Part shown: positions 44,628-53,672 of the stretch, one piece after another
How the letters are laid out: each line of letters opens with the position of its first letter
How positions within the stretch are numbered: the first letter of the stretch is position 1
DNA from: SHAN690 sp040221375
GTDB taxonomy: Bacteria > Bacteroidota > Bacteroidia > Flavobacteriales_G > Salibacteraceae
Reading direction: 5' to 3'
DNA: 64,000 nt
NCBI GenBank assembly: GCA_040221375.1
Contig: JAVKEP010000015.1
Location: forward strand, 62,001 to 126,000
Program-made: the position numbers and the translations under genes
Notes under the pieces: generated by a model
Seen by the model: the letters and a program-made list of their open reading frames with translations, nothing else
What the model was told of the DNA's origin: nothing
The model's database searches: none

Positions 44628-45749
44628 CTATTGGCTCAACATCACTGGCATAACCAGCATGACGATGTCTTCGGCGCTGTCCTTTTCGGTCGGTGACAGG
44701 AGCCCGGCACGGTTAGGTGCGCTCAAGAGAAGCCTTACTTCATCCGATTCCAAATTGTTGAGCATCTCAACCAAGAACCGACTGTTGAAGCCAATGACGA
44801 TGTCTTCACCCTTGTAGTTGCAGTTGAGTCGTTCGGTAGCTTCATTGCTGTAATCCAGGTCTTCAGCAGAAACCTGAAGTTCACTCCCTTTGATGCTCAA
44901 TCGAACTTGGTGGGTCGTTTTGTTTGAGAATATCGACACCCGACGGACGCTGTTGAGAAAAACATCTCGCGCGATGGTCATTTCGTTTGGATTCTCTTTT
45001 GGGATGACGGCGTCGTAGTTTGGATACTTACCATCGATAAGACGGCTGACCAACTTGTAGTTTTCAAAAACGAACGATGCGTTGGTTTCGTTGTACTCTA
45101 TTTCGACATCGGTAGACAGACTTGCCATCAAAGATTTCAGCAAGTTGAGCGGCTTCTTAGGCATGATGAAGCTGGCTGATTTACCAGACTTGCAATCGGT
45201 TCGGTGGTACTTAACCAATTTGTGCGCATCCGTTGCTACGAAGGTTACTCCGTCTTTCTCCAGGGCAAAATAAACTCCGCTCATCACTGGTCGCAGTTCG
45301 TCGTTGCCTGTGGCAAAAACCGTTTTATTGATTGCGTTGAAAAGGATACCGCTGTCGATCTTCATTTTAGAAGCTGCTTCCATTTCAGGAAGCCGAGGAA
45401 ATTCATCGCCGCTCGCACCGGCCAACTTGTACTTTCCTGAATCAGAGGCCACTTCTATTCCGAAGCTTTTGCCATCGACCGAAAAGGTGAGAGGTTGATC
45501 CGAGAATGTTTTGAGCATGTCGAGGAGAAGCTTCGCTGGAACGCACACTTTCATATCATCATCGGCTTTCTCTAAGGAGATCTCGGTAATCATTGTAGAC
45601 TCGAGATCAGAACCGGAAACGGTTAGCTTTTTGTCGCTCACATCAAAGAGGTAGTAGCCTAAGATGGGTAAGTTACTGCTCGTGTTGAGTACTCCACTGA
45701 TGGAAGTGAGTTGCTTCAAAAGCGTGCTACTGGAAACGATGAATTTCAT
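44628..45749 (-). CDS. dnaN: DNA polymerase III beta subunit (sliding clamp)
   Basis: Ring-shaped clamp that tethers DnaE to DNA. 373 residues, three topologically alike domains. Family features include MKFIVSSSTLLKQLTSISGVL, then ATDAHKLVKYHRTD, and a final MLVMPVML, the position of the clamp's C-terminal binding groove. It sits at the end of the gldF-gldG-DUF4340 cluster on the same strand, away from dnaA. A TATATTTG box upstream suggests its own promoter. Confidence 0.97.
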   Translation of the reverse strand: MKFIVSSSTLLKQLTSISGVLNTSSNLPILGYYLFDVSDKKLTVSGSDLESTMITEISLEKADDDMKVCVPAKLLLDMLKTFSDQPLTFSVDGKSFGIEVASDSGKYKLAGASGDEFPRLPEMEAASKMKIDSGILFNAINKTVFATGNDELRPVMSGVYFALEKDGVTFVATDAHKLVKYHRTDCKSGKSASFIMPKKPLNLLKSLMASLSTDVEIEYNETNASFVFENYKLVSRLIDGKYPNYDAVIPKENPNEMTIARDVFLNSVRRVSIFSNKTTHQVRLSIKGSELQVSAEDLDYSNEATERLNCNYKGEDIVIGFNSRFLVEMLNNLESDEVRLLLSAPNRAGLLSPTEKDSAEDIVMLVMPVMLSQ

Positions 45750-45796
45750 GCTGTTTGATTATAGTTTGACGAGCAGTTGGCTCCTCTGACAGTGGG

Positions 45797-45831
45797 CAAA
45801 TATAGACGTTTAACCACAAGATGGAAATCAA
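45797..45831 (-). promoter_or_regulatory. Putative dnaN promoter
   Basis: On the minus strand, TTG (45831-45829), a 24-bp spacer and TATATTTG (45804-45797), with the -7 matching TAnnTTTG exactly. The spacer is slightly longer than usual. It lies 48 bp before the dnaN ATG. Confidence 0.45.
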
Positions 45832-45857
45832 GTGGCGGCCCTAGTTTTCGGAAGTTT

Positions 45858-46856
45858 TTAACGACTTCTAAAGAAGGTTATCTCCTGTATGAGTTTGTCG
45901 AAAATTACGTACTGTCCGATCACTATTTCCGTAGAATCGATTGCGAGATAGAGCCGATCCATATCGTATTGGATTTCATTGCCTTCGGGGTCATATCCTT
46001 CTTTTAATGGCTTTCGAAATCCCGTGACCTTCTTACTGGCTCCACCCACATCGGTCACCTCGATATGAAAGATGGGCTTGCTGGTGCGTACTGAATCCAA
46101 AAAGGCTTCGCTTTTCGTCTCTTCGTAACTTTCATAATGAATCATTTTAAAGTTACTCAAGTATGTGCTCAGCATGAAACTGTCAATTGCAGAAACCGAG
46201 GCCATGTTTTCTCCTGCAAACACTTCAAAGTCGCCCGTAACGGTCCGCTCTACCCGAAAGTTTTTTTCTGGCTGGTCTACATAATCCACTTCTATGCGTG
46301 CAATGTTGTCGACCGGGTATTCAAACACTCCCCTGTGGCGCCATTCGAATTCATTGGTGAAAAAACGTGGGGTTAAAAATCCATGAAATCCTTCAATGTG
46401 GGTTAAATAGGGCCTTTGAGCCCCTTTCATCAACATGAACGTTCCTGTGTGCTCTCGATCCGGTCCACCGACGTAATAATTCCTTTCCAGTTCACCGTTT
46501 GCATAAAGTTCCACCAAGGTATGACTTGTGATGATGTTTTTTAGCACGGTGTTCATTTCTTGCTGACTGATTGGCGCCCGCACCGAAACTTTTTTCATGG
46601 TTGTGAGCAGGTTGCGGACGGCGTCTGGACGCGCGGCATATTGATCGTTCAAGCTCCAGCCTTCATCCGTTCTTTTCAAGTCGATGACTGCACCGTTTTC
46701 ATCCTTCAGGATGATGCGATCCACCGATGCAGTGTCCTCAAAAGAAAATACCGATATGTCATTTTGAATCGTGCTCGATGTTTCGGAGTTTCTCATCCAA
46801 ACCGTTATGGCCGCTAATAAGAGCAAAAACACAATACCAATGCCTACTTTTCGCAT
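45858..46856 (-). CDS. DUF4340 protein
   Basis: 332 residues with an N-terminal membrane anchor (VGIGIVFLLLLAAITVWM). The rest (DRIILKDENGAVIDLKRTDEGWSLNDQYAARPDAVRNLLTTMK, HTLVELYANGE, RFFTNEFEWRHRGVFEYPVDNIARIEVDY) matches DUF4340, beta-rich periplasmic repeats. It lies 12 bp downstream of gldG, and such genes are often found beside GldG-like ABC components. It probably acts with GldF/GldG, but its exact role is unknown. Confidence 0.82.
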   Translation of the reverse strand: MRKVGIGIVFLLLLAAITVWMRNSETSSTIQNDISVFSFEDTASVDRIILKDENGAVIDLKRTDEGWSLNDQYAARPDAVRNLLTTMKKVSVRAPISQQEMNTVLKNIITSHTLVELYANGELERNYYVGGPDREHTGTFMLMKGAQRPYLTHIEGFHGFLTPRFFTNEFEWRHRGVFEYPVDNIARIEVDYVDQPEKNFRVERTVTGDFEVFAGENMASVSAIDSFMLSTYLSNFKMIHYESYEETKSEAFLDSVRTSKPIFHIEVTDVGGASKKVTGFRKPLKEGYDPEGNEIQYDMDRLYLAIDSTEIVIGQYVIFDKLIQEITFFRSR

Positions 46857-46868
46857 AGAGTCAAATTT

Positions 46869-48578
46869 TTAATTTCCATAATTACTTCGCCGCCGCCATA
46901 TCCTGAGTCCGCCCAGCAAGAAAACCAATGCAATAGGCAAGGCGGTATTTAACGCTTGCCAGAAGTAACGTTCCTCATCCACCTTCGTTTGATCGAGCAA
47001 GCGGATCTTGTATTCCTTGTTTCGGACGTTGATTAAACCGCTGTCGTCCAATAAGTAGTTCATTGCGTTGAGCAGAAACTCTCGGTTTCCGTACATCTGG
47101 TCGGTGTACTTGTAGTATCCCAACGCGTAGAATTTCTCATCGGACCGAGTCACCTCATTCTTGAGCAGATCGCCATCCGCAACGACGATCATTTTCGTTG
47201 GAGTGCTCTCCTTTAAAAAATTGATCTTCTCATTATCGACGATTTGACGAGGAAGTCGATTTGTAAAAACCGACGGAAACCGGCCCTCGAGCAGGGCGCC
47301 AACGGTGAACGGCCCTCCGTGATACATATCATACTTAGGAGTTTCGCGCAGCATATTGAAGCTGATCCGTGTAGGCGCGTTTACCAATCGACTCTTATTG
47401 CTGGTAAGGAGGAGCGGGGTTGCCTCTACATTTTCAACGTCAACCAAGTCCATGGTACTCACGAATTCGGAGCGCAGACGCTCCATGTTCCTCGAAATAG
47501 GGTGGTGCTCGCTTCCTGAAATGAGCGGCATGTAATACCACGTGAACATTTCGTAGTTGGGCTGGTTGCCCACCATGCCCGTTACAATCGGAATGGGAAG
47601 CGCCTCCAGGTCTAGGACGAGATCATTGTTGAGCCGTACGCCATATTTGAAGAGCTGGTCAGTCAGGTTGTGTTCGAGCACTAGTCCCATCGTAAATTGG
47701 CTCGTTTTCAGGCTGTCCATCCTGGCAAATACAGGATCTATGCTCCAAAGTGCCTTTCCACCGCGCATGATGAACTGGTCGATGATGAACTTGTCCTTTT
47801 CGCTGAACGAACTGTCAGGTTGGGCGATGATGATTACATCGATGCCGTCAAGGGCGTCCAATTGTTCGTCGATGTGTATTCTTTCCACCGCGTAGAACTC
47901 AGACAGCGCGCGCTCTGCGTCAGCCGTTTGTAGCCTATCGAGTTCGCCGTGTCCTTCGATGAAAGCCACGTGCATTTCGGCAGCGTCTGCTAGCTTCTGG
48001 ATGCTGCTCATGAATTCGTACTCGAGTTGTTGGATCGATTGTTCGATCATCTTTCCTTGGGAGGCTCCCGCTTGACTCTTGAGTAATTGAATGGGCGTTT
48101 CCTTTCCGTTGTACGATAAAATGGCTCCGGGAAAAATGATCTGTTCGCTGACTTTGTCGCCAGCGCGCATCCGAATGTTGGTGAACTGTAAGCCTTGTCG
48201 CGTGAGCTCTTTATAGACTTCTACGCGCTCCTCTTCCTTTGGACTGGCGGAGGGGTTGATGAATTCGTATTCCAAGTTGCCGCCTGCATATGCCCGCATA
48301 TCGTCTAACATTTCCTTCGTAGCCGCTCGCATTTCTCGAAACTCGGTAGGAAGATTGCCCTCCAAATAGACGCGAATGAAGACCACGTCATCCAAATGCT
48401 CCAAGGTCGATACGGTTGTCTCAGACAATGTGTACCTCTTTTCTGCCGTTAGGTCGAATCGTTCAAAGACAAAACTCCCTAGGTAATTGATCAGGAGCAC
48501 TGAAACCAAGCCGATCAACAGGGTTATGAGGTCGGCAAATCGTTTGCTCTTTCGTTGGTAAGATTCCACGTTCACCAT
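46869..48578 (-). CDS. gldG: Gliding motility-associated ABC transporter component GldG
   Basis: 569 residues with membrane helices near both ends (ITLLIGLVSVLLINYLGSFVF and LNTALPIALVFLLGGLRIW), and a large periplasmic ABC_transp_aux domain between (RYTLSETTVSTLEHLDDVVFIRVYLEG, PDSSFSEKDKFIIDQFIMRGGKALWSIDPV). GldA-GldF-GldG form an ABC complex first linked to flavobacterial gliding. GldA, the ATPase, is not seen here. It overlaps gldF by 7 bp. Confidence 0.9.
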   Translation of the reverse strand: MVNVESYQRKSKRFADLITLLIGLVSVLLINYLGSFVFERFDLTAEKRYTLSETTVSTLEHLDDVVFIRVYLEGNLPTEFREMRAATKEMLDDMRAYAGGNLEYEFINPSASPKEEERVEVYKELTRQGLQFTNIRMRAGDKVSEQIIFPGAILSYNGKETPIQLLKSQAGASQGKMIEQSIQQLEYEFMSSIQKLADAAEMHVAFIEGHGELDRLQTADAERALSEFYAVERIHIDEQLDALDGIDVIIIAQPDSSFSEKDKFIIDQFIMRGGKALWSIDPVFARMDSLKTSQFTMGLVLEHNLTDQLFKYGVRLNNDLVLDLEALPIPIVTGMVGNQPNYEMFTWYYMPLISGSEHHPISRNMERLRSEFVSTMDLVDVENVEATPLLLTSNKSRLVNAPTRISFNMLRETPKYDMYHGGPFTVGALLEGRFPSVFTNRLPRQIVDNEKINFLKESTPTKMIVVADGDLLKNEVTRSDEKFYALGYYKYTDQMYGNREFLLNAMNYLLDDSGLINVRNKEYKIRLLDQTKVDEERYFWQALNTALPIALVFLLGGLRIWRRRSNYGN

Positions 48579-49303
48579 TCCCTGCTTTCGAGTTTCGTTT
48601 TGGTAAAGAGGAGGAAAGAAGCAATCAGCCCAAAGAAATAAAGTAGATCCCTCGTATCCACCACGCCGCGGCTGATCGAGAGGTAGTGCTCATTGATGCC
48701 GAATTGGATGAACACGTGTTCCACTGCTCCCATCGGCAACAGTCCGCTCAAAGAATCGAAACCGATAAACATCACGAAACATAAGAATACGGCGGTGATG
48801 AAAGCAATGATTTGATTGTTCGTCAACGACGAAGCGAACAGACCAATCGCTACATAACACCCGGATAGCAGCATCAGCCCGATGTATGAACCAAAGATGC
48901 TTCCCGAATCAATATTTCCCACTGGACTTCCGAGTTGGTAAACCGAGTAATAGTAAGTGGCGGTAGGAAGTATGGCTATCAACGTTAATATCCATCCGGC
49001 GAGGAATTTGGCCAAGATGATTTCCCAGTCTCCTAATGGTTTGGTCATCAACCATTCAATCGTGCCGTTACGCTGTTCCTCAGCAAACAGTCGCATGGTA
49101 ATCGCCGGGCAGAGAAAGAGAAATACCCAAGGCGCCAATGAAAACAAGGCGTCCAAGTTGGCGTAACCGCTGTTGAGCACATTGATGTCGATTGGAAATA
49201 CCCACATAAACAATCCCACGGCGCACAGAAACACGGCGATGACGAGGTAGCCGATGAGTGAGGAGAGAAAGTCGCTGATCTCTTTTTGAAGGAGGCTGAT
49301 CAA
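48572..49303 (-). CDS. gldF: Gliding motility-associated ABC transporter permease GldF
   Basis: 243 residues, six predicted membrane helices (LIGYLVIAVFLCAVGLFMWVF, WVFLFLCPAITMRLFAEEQRNGTIE, ILTLIAILPTATYYY). The motif MRLFAEEQRNGTIEWLMTKPLGDWEIILAK is the ABC-2 permease coupling signature. It starts the gldF-gldG-DUF4340-dnaN cluster and has a TATATTTG box upstream. GldA must be encoded elsewhere. Confidence 0.92.
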   Translation of the reverse strand: MISLLQKEISDFLSSLIGYLVIAVFLCAVGLFMWVFPIDINVLNSGYANLDALFSLAPWVFLFLCPAITMRLFAEEQRNGTIEWLMTKPLGDWEIILAKFLAGWILTLIAILPTATYYYSVYQLGSPVGNIDSGSIFGSYIGLMLLSGCYVAIGLFASSLTNNQIIAFITAVFLCFVMFIGFDSLSGLLPMGAVEHVFIQFGINEHYLSISRGVVDTRDLLYFFGLIASFLLFTKTKLESREW

Positions 49304-49324
49304 TGGTGTTCCATTTTAGGTGCC

Positions 49325-49359
49325 CAAATATACATGGCTGTTATGGTGTAGAAACTCAA
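49325..49359 (-). promoter_or_regulatory. Putative gldF promoter
   Basis: Minus strand TTG (49359-49357), a 24-bp spacer and TATATTTG (49332-49325), an exact -7 match. It lies about 22 bp before the gldF start and has the same spacing as the dnaN candidate. Confidence 0.45.
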
Positions 49360-49438
49360 AATGAGAGATTGGTTTTAAACGTCCGACTGTGGTCTAAACT
49401 CTTTCGATTCGCGTACACGTAGGAATCGCGCTAGCCAG

Positions 49439-49446
49439 TACATTTG
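49439..49446 (+). promoter_or_regulatory. Putative -7 element of lysC
   Basis: TACATTTG is an exact TAnnTTTG match, followed by GCGGCC as at sulP. No clear -33 box is seen. A TTG inside it (49444) could start an ORF in frame with lysC, but the overlap with the promoter argues for the ATG at 49465. Confidence 0.4.
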
Positions 49447-49464
49447 CGGCCTTTCATTACGCCC

Positions 49465-50793
49465 ATGCAAATGATCATTCAAAAATTTGGAGGAACTAGC
49501 GTTGGAAGCGCTGAACGCATCAAACAAGTTGCCCAACTCATCCAAAGCGAGCCAAGGAAAATTGTGGTGCTTTCAGCGATGAGTGGAACCACCAATGTAT
49601 TGACCGACATTGTAAACGCCCTCTATAAAGGAGAAAAAGAGGTCGTTCATACCACAGTGGATGGTTTGGAAAAGGCCTATGCAGAAACGGTTGCCGAACT
49701 CTACACTGACCCAAAAAATAGAGCCAAGGCTCTTGAAATGCTCGAAAGCCATTGGGCGCATATCATTTCGTTTACCCTTGATATGTTTACGCGGTTCGAA
49801 GAGCGAACCGTATTGGCGCAAGGAGAACTCATATCGACCAACCTGCTGCAACTTTACCTAGAAGAAGTTGGTATAGCCTCGGCTTTACTTCCGGCGCTTG
49901 ACTTTATGCGGGTAGACCAACAAGGCGAACCGGATATGTGGTATGTCAAGAGTAACCTGGAACGGATGATCCAAGCGCATCCTGGCATCGATCTATTCGT
50001 AACCCAAGGATACATCTGCAGAAATCACTTCGGTGACGTAGATAACCTCAAAAGAGGAGGAAGCGACTATACTGCTAGCATCATTGGAGCGGCGGTCAAA
50101 GCAAAAGAAGTGCAGATTTGGACAGACATTGATGGGATGCACAACAACGATCCTAGAGTGGTGTCTCAAACCAAGCCGATCGGTAAGCTCACCTTCGATG
50201 AGGCCGCTGAATTGGCCTACTTTGGGGCAAAGATCTTGCACCCGACTAGCATCGTTCCAGCGCGGAACGCGTCGATTCCAGTGATCCTTAAGAACACACT
50301 CCAACCTTCGCTCCAGGGAACAATCATTTCCAATGAACCTTCTGGAGATTTCATCAAAGCCGTCGCGGCCAAAGACGGTATTACGGCGATCAAAATCAAA
50401 AGCGATCGAATGCTGCTGGCTTACGGGTTTTTGAGGAAGGTATTCGAAGTATTTGAGCGACACCGGGTTTCGATAGACATGATCACTACGAGCGAAGTAG
50501 CCGTGAGCCTTACCATCGATGAAACTGGTGACATTCGCGCATTGATTGAAGAGTTACGGTTGTACGGCAGCGTAGAGGTCGATACGAATCAAGCCATCGT
50601 TTGTGTAGTAGGTCACTTGCTCCAAGAGGAGACCGGTCACGCGGCGAAGATTTTCGATGCGCTCAGAGACATCCCATTGAGGATGATTTCATACGGTGGC
50701 AGTAAGAACAACATTTCGATTTTGATCGATGCGACGTTCAAGACAGCCGCTCTGCGCGCGTTGAATGTGGGACTATTCAATTTGAAGGCATGA
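49465..50793 (+). CDS. lysC: Aspartate kinase
   Basis: Phosphorylates aspartate, the first step to lysine, threonine and methionine. 442 residues from the ATG at 49465. The kinase domain begins MIIQKFGGTSVGSAERIKQ and has RGGSDYTASIIGAAVKA. The C-terminal third carries ACT regulatory domains (TAIKIKSDRM..., ISMI/SIDMITTSEVAVSLT), so feedback by lysine or threonine is expected. It is monofunctional, without homoserine dehydrogenase. It overlaps lysA by 4 bp (ATGA), forming a lysine/diaminopimelate operon. Confidence 0.95.
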   Translation: MQMIIQKFGGTSVGSAERIKQVAQLIQSEPRKIVVLSAMSGTTNVLTDIVNALYKGEKEVVHTTVDGLEKAYAETVAELYTDPKNRAKALEMLESHWAHIISFTLDMFTRFEERTVLAQGELISTNLLQLYLEEVGIASALLPALDFMRVDQQGEPDMWYVKSNLERMIQAHPGIDLFVTQGYICRNHFGDVDNLKRGGSDYTASIIGAAVKAKEVQIWTDIDGMHNNDPRVVSQTKPIGKLTFDEAAELAYFGAKILHPTSIVPARNASIPVILKNTLQPSLQGTIISNEPSGDFIKAVAAKDGITAIKIKSDRMLLAYGFLRKVFEVFERHRVSIDMITTSEVAVSLTIDETGDIRALIEELRLYGSVEVDTNQAIVCVVGHLLQEETGHAAKIFDALRDIPLRMISYGGSKNNISILIDATFKTAALRALNVGLFNLKA

Positions 50794-51944
50794 TTACCCG
50801 AGAAGATATCCAGCGCTTTGAATCCTGTCCGACGCCGTTCTATTTCTACGATTTATCGCTTTTAGATCAGACCATTAAACGCGCTAAAAAGGCAGCAGGT
50901 CGATTTGGATATTCGATTCACTATGCCATGAAGGCCAATGCGAACGACGAGGTCATGAACATTGTCTTGCAAAACGACCTTGGGGTCGACTGCGTGAGCG
51001 GTGCAGAAGTAGCCAAGGCACTGGAGGTAGGATTCGATGCAAAAACCATCGCTTTCGCAGGGGTAGGAAAGTCGGACGAAGAAATCAAGCTAGCGATCGA
51101 TGCAGGCATCTTTACGGTGAATGTAGAGTCACTCGAGGAACTCGAAGTGGTTGAGGAGATAGCCGGCAGTATGGGGAAGAAGGCTTCCGTTGCATTGCGT
51201 TTGAATCCAGATGTAGATGCCAAGACGCACCGGTATATCACTACAGGATTGGAAGAGAATAAGTTTGGCATCAGCGGTTGGCAGATCAATGACGTTATTG
51301 CATTCATCCTGCGCTCTGAGAACATCGAATTGACTGGCTTGCACTTTCATATAGGCTCCCAAATTCAGGACCTCGAACCGTTTAAAAACCTTTGCGGCAG
51401 AATCAACCTTGCACTTCAGCGCTTTGCGGATGCGGGTTTACCCATTCAACATGTGAATGCTGGGGGTGGACTGGGAGTGAATTACGATGCACCAGACAAT
51501 GCTGATGATCCTGATTTCGAAAACTTTTTCGCTTTGTTTGATCAACTGCTGGATTTAAAGCCAAACCAGAAGTTGCATTTCGAGTTAGGCCGAAGTTTGG
51601 TGGCGCATTGTGCGGATCTGATTGCACGAACCCTTTTCGTGAAAAAAGGGCTGAAGACCAATTTCATGATTCTAGATGCGGGAATGACCGAGTTGATTAG
51701 ACCGGCGCTTTATCAAGCCATTCATAGCATACAGAACCTAAGTAAGAAGGGGAGTGAGGCAACCATGCTCTATGATGTGGTAGGTCCGGTATGTGAGAGC
51801 AGCGACTGTTTTGGCAAGGCCATGCTGCTGCCCCAGTCTGAGAGAGGGGACCTCATTGCCATCCGTTCTGCAGGAGCTTATGGAGAATCCATGGCATCGC
51901 ATTACAACTTACGGACGTTGAAACCATCCGTGTACCGGGGTTAG
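50790..51944 (+). CDS. lysA: Diaminopimelate decarboxylase
   Basis: PLP enzyme that converts meso-diaminopimelate to lysine. 384 residues. The cofactor Lys48 is in HYAMKANAN. Other motifs are GLHFHIGSQI, NAGGGLGVNYD, and the second-chain VGPVCESSDCFGK supplying the catalytic Cys. The C-terminal AYGESMASHYN is typical. Its coupling to lysC puts the first and last steps of the pathway under one promoter. Confidence 0.95.
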   Translation: MITREDIQRFESCPTPFYFYDLSLLDQTIKRAKKAAGRFGYSIHYAMKANANDEVMNIVLQNDLGVDCVSGAEVAKALEVGFDAKTIAFAGVGKSDEEIKLAIDAGIFTVNVESLEELEVVEEIAGSMGKKASVALRLNPDVDAKTHRYITTGLEENKFGISGWQINDVIAFILRSENIELTGLHFHIGSQIQDLEPFKNLCGRINLALQRFADAGLPIQHVNAGGGLGVNYDAPDNADDPDFENFFALFDQLLDLKPNQKLHFELGRSLVAHCADLIARTLFVKKGLKTNFMILDAGMTELIRPALYQAIHSIQNLSKKGSEATMLYDVVGPVCESSDCFGKAMLLPQSERGDLIAIRSAGAYGESMASHYNLRTLKPSVYRG

Positions 51945-51966
51945 GCTCGATTAGAAAATTAGGGTG

Positions 51967-52000
51967 TTTGGCGTAGGTGTTTGGTAATAAGTTACATTTG
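51967..52000 (+). promoter_or_regulatory. Promoter of the RRM protein gene
   Basis: TTTG at 51967-51970, a 22-bp spacer and TACATTTG at 51993-52000 match the Bacteroidota consensus (TTTG, TAnnTTTG). The leader to the GTG start is about 35 nt. Confidence 0.55.
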
Positions 52001-52035
52001 CCTTCTAATTTTTTATTCACTTTAATTTTTTTCCC

Positions 52036-52281
52036 GTGAACATTTTTGTTGGCAACCTTAATTACAGGTTGGATGTAGACGCCCTCGAGCAAGCATTTGC
52101 TGAGTATGGGCAAGTTGATTCTGCTAAAATCATTACAGACCGTGAAACTGGCCGAGCTAAAGGCTTTGGTTTCATCGAAATGCCAAATGACGCTGAGGCG
52201 CAGGCGGCCATCGATGGCTTGAACGGTGCTGAATTGATGGACAGAAATCTAGTAGTAAACGAAGCCCGACCAAGGTCATAA
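52036..52281 (+). CDS. Single-RRM RNA-binding protein
   Basis: 81 residues, one RRM domain with RNP2 IFVGNL at residues 3-8 and RNP1 KGFGFIEM at about 43-50; start GTG. Small RRM proteins are common in Bacteroidota and cyanobacteria. They bind RNA and may act as chaperones or post-transcriptional regulators, with no single known target. It has its own promoter and a strong terminator, so it is probably well expressed. Confidence 0.95.
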   Translation: MNIFVGNLNYRLDVDALEQAFAEYGQVDSAKIITDRETGRAKGFGFIEMPNDAEAQAAIDGLNGAELMDRNLVVNEARPRS

Positions 52282-52306
52282 TAGAGGATAAAGTTTTACT
52301 AAGCAG

Positions 52307-52340
52307 ATCCCAATCGATTTATCGGTTGGGATTTTTTTTT
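52307..52340 (+). terminator. Terminator after the RRM gene
   Basis: ATCCCAATCGAT (52307-52318) pairs with ATCGGTTGGGAT (52321-52332), with one G-U pair, followed by a long T-run to 52340. Confidence 0.85.
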
Positions 52341-52417
52341 GCTCAATTCTCCAGGCGGAGTGAGTCCAGACGAGTTGCTGCGTTGAATTAATTTTCTACT
52401 TTCTATTCCCTTATTGG

Positions 52418-52513
52418 CTAATTTTCAAGACCGTAAGCAGGGTTGGAAGCCTCTTGGGTCATCAACGAATTCCTGATGGCATTGATGTCATAGATTGCCT
52501 TGCGTAGGAAATG
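52418..52513 (-). other. Possible coding remnant
   Basis: In the otherwise empty 52341-52570, the minus strand is open for 31 codons and reads HFLRKAIYDINAIRNSLM, then TQEASNPAYGLEN and a stop. It has no upstream start, but the composition looks protein-like. It may be the last trace of a lost gene, or chance. No family is recognised. Confidence 0.2.
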
Positions 52514-52570
52514 TTACGAATAGAGGGTGGGAGGGCGAAACAAAAACAGAAATCAAGGGGTTAGGTAGAT

Positions 52571-53668
52571 ATGAAAGGATTCAGTTTTAAGCAGTACGAA
52601 GATTCATCCAATAAAACGCCGTTCGACAAGCTCTTCGACATTTTTATGGAGTTGTTAACGCACACCAGTGGGGATGTGGAGGAGGCCATTGATTGGCTGA
52701 AGGAGTTGGATAAGGAGTACGAGCTAACAGACGAGTCTTATACGGTGGATGATTTCATCGAAGAGTTGAAGCGCAAAGGGTTCATTCGAGAGGACCAGTC
52801 TGGCCAACCCTTGTCCATGACGTCTAAAGCGGAACAGGTGATCCGGAAGCGGTCCCTTGACCAAGTTTTTGGTAGCATGAAGAAGAGCAAAGGAGGCGCC
52901 CATAAAACCAATCTGCTCGGAAAGGGTGATGAAGCGATTCCTGAAGTGAGGCCCTACCAATTCGGAGATCGTACGGAGCGCATAGCGTTAACGGATAGCA
53001 TAAGAAATGCTCAGATAAACCGAGGGATCGAGGAGTTTTCTTTGCACGAAGAAGATTTGGTTATCCAGGAAACCGAACACAAGTCCCTTACATCCACTGT
53101 ATTGATGATCGATTTAAGCCACTCGATGATATTGTACGGAGAGGACAGGATTACTCCGGCAAAAAAAGTAGCCATGGCCCTGGCTGAATTGATCACTACG
53201 CGGTACCCGAAAGATACATTGGACATTATTGCATTTGGAAACGACGCCTGGACAGTGAGCATGAAAGACTTGCCTTACCTGCAAGTAGGACCATTTCATA
53301 CCAATACGGTCGCTGGATTAGAATTGGCCTTGGATATGCTGAAACGCAAAAAGAATCCGAACCGGCAAATCTTCATGATAACCGACGGAAAGCCTTCCTG
53401 CTTGAAGAATGCAGATGGCTCGTACTATAAGAATAGTATGGGACTCGATCCCAAGATTGTGAACAAATGTCTGAATCTAGCCGCCCAATCGCGAAAGGCG
53501 AACATTCCAATCACGACGTTTATGATCGCTCGAGATCCGTACTTGCAACAGTTCATTCAAGAGTTCACCGAAGTAAATAAGGGAAAGGCTTTTTACACGA
53601 GCCTACAAGGCTTAGGTGATTTCGTCTTCGAAGATTACGAAAAGAATAGAAGAAGGAATGTTCGTTGA
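52571..53668 (+). CDS. VWA-domain protein
   Basis: 365 residues, no signal peptide, so cytoplasmic. The N-terminal ~130 residues are helical (EEAIDWLKELDKEYELTDESY). A von Willebrand A domain follows, with an intact MIDAS DxSxS in MIDLSHSM (Asp181, Ser183, Ser185) and MITDGKPSCLK near 275. VWA proteins of this kind partner with MoxR/ChlI-type AAA+ ATPases such as the gene at 55116, and together act as metal-dependent chaperones. The pair here is split by two antisense genes. Confidence 0.87.
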   Translation: MKGFSFKQYEDSSNKTPFDKLFDIFMELLTHTSGDVEEAIDWLKELDKEYELTDESYTVDDFIEELKRKGFIREDQSGQPLSMTSKAEQVIRKRSLDQVFGSMKKSKGGAHKTNLLGKGDEAIPEVRPYQFGDRTERIALTDSIRNAQINRGIEEFSLHEEDLVIQETEHKSLTSTVLMIDLSHSMILYGEDRITPAKKVAMALAELITTRYPKDTLDIIAFGNDAWTVSMKDLPYLQVGPFHTNTVAGLELALDMLKRKKNPNRQIFMITDGKPSCLKNADGSYYKNSMGLDPKIVNKCLNLAAQSRKANIPITTFMIARDPYLQQFIQEFTEVNKGKAFYTSLQGLGDFVFEDYEKNRRRNVR

Positions 53669-53672
53669 CGGC

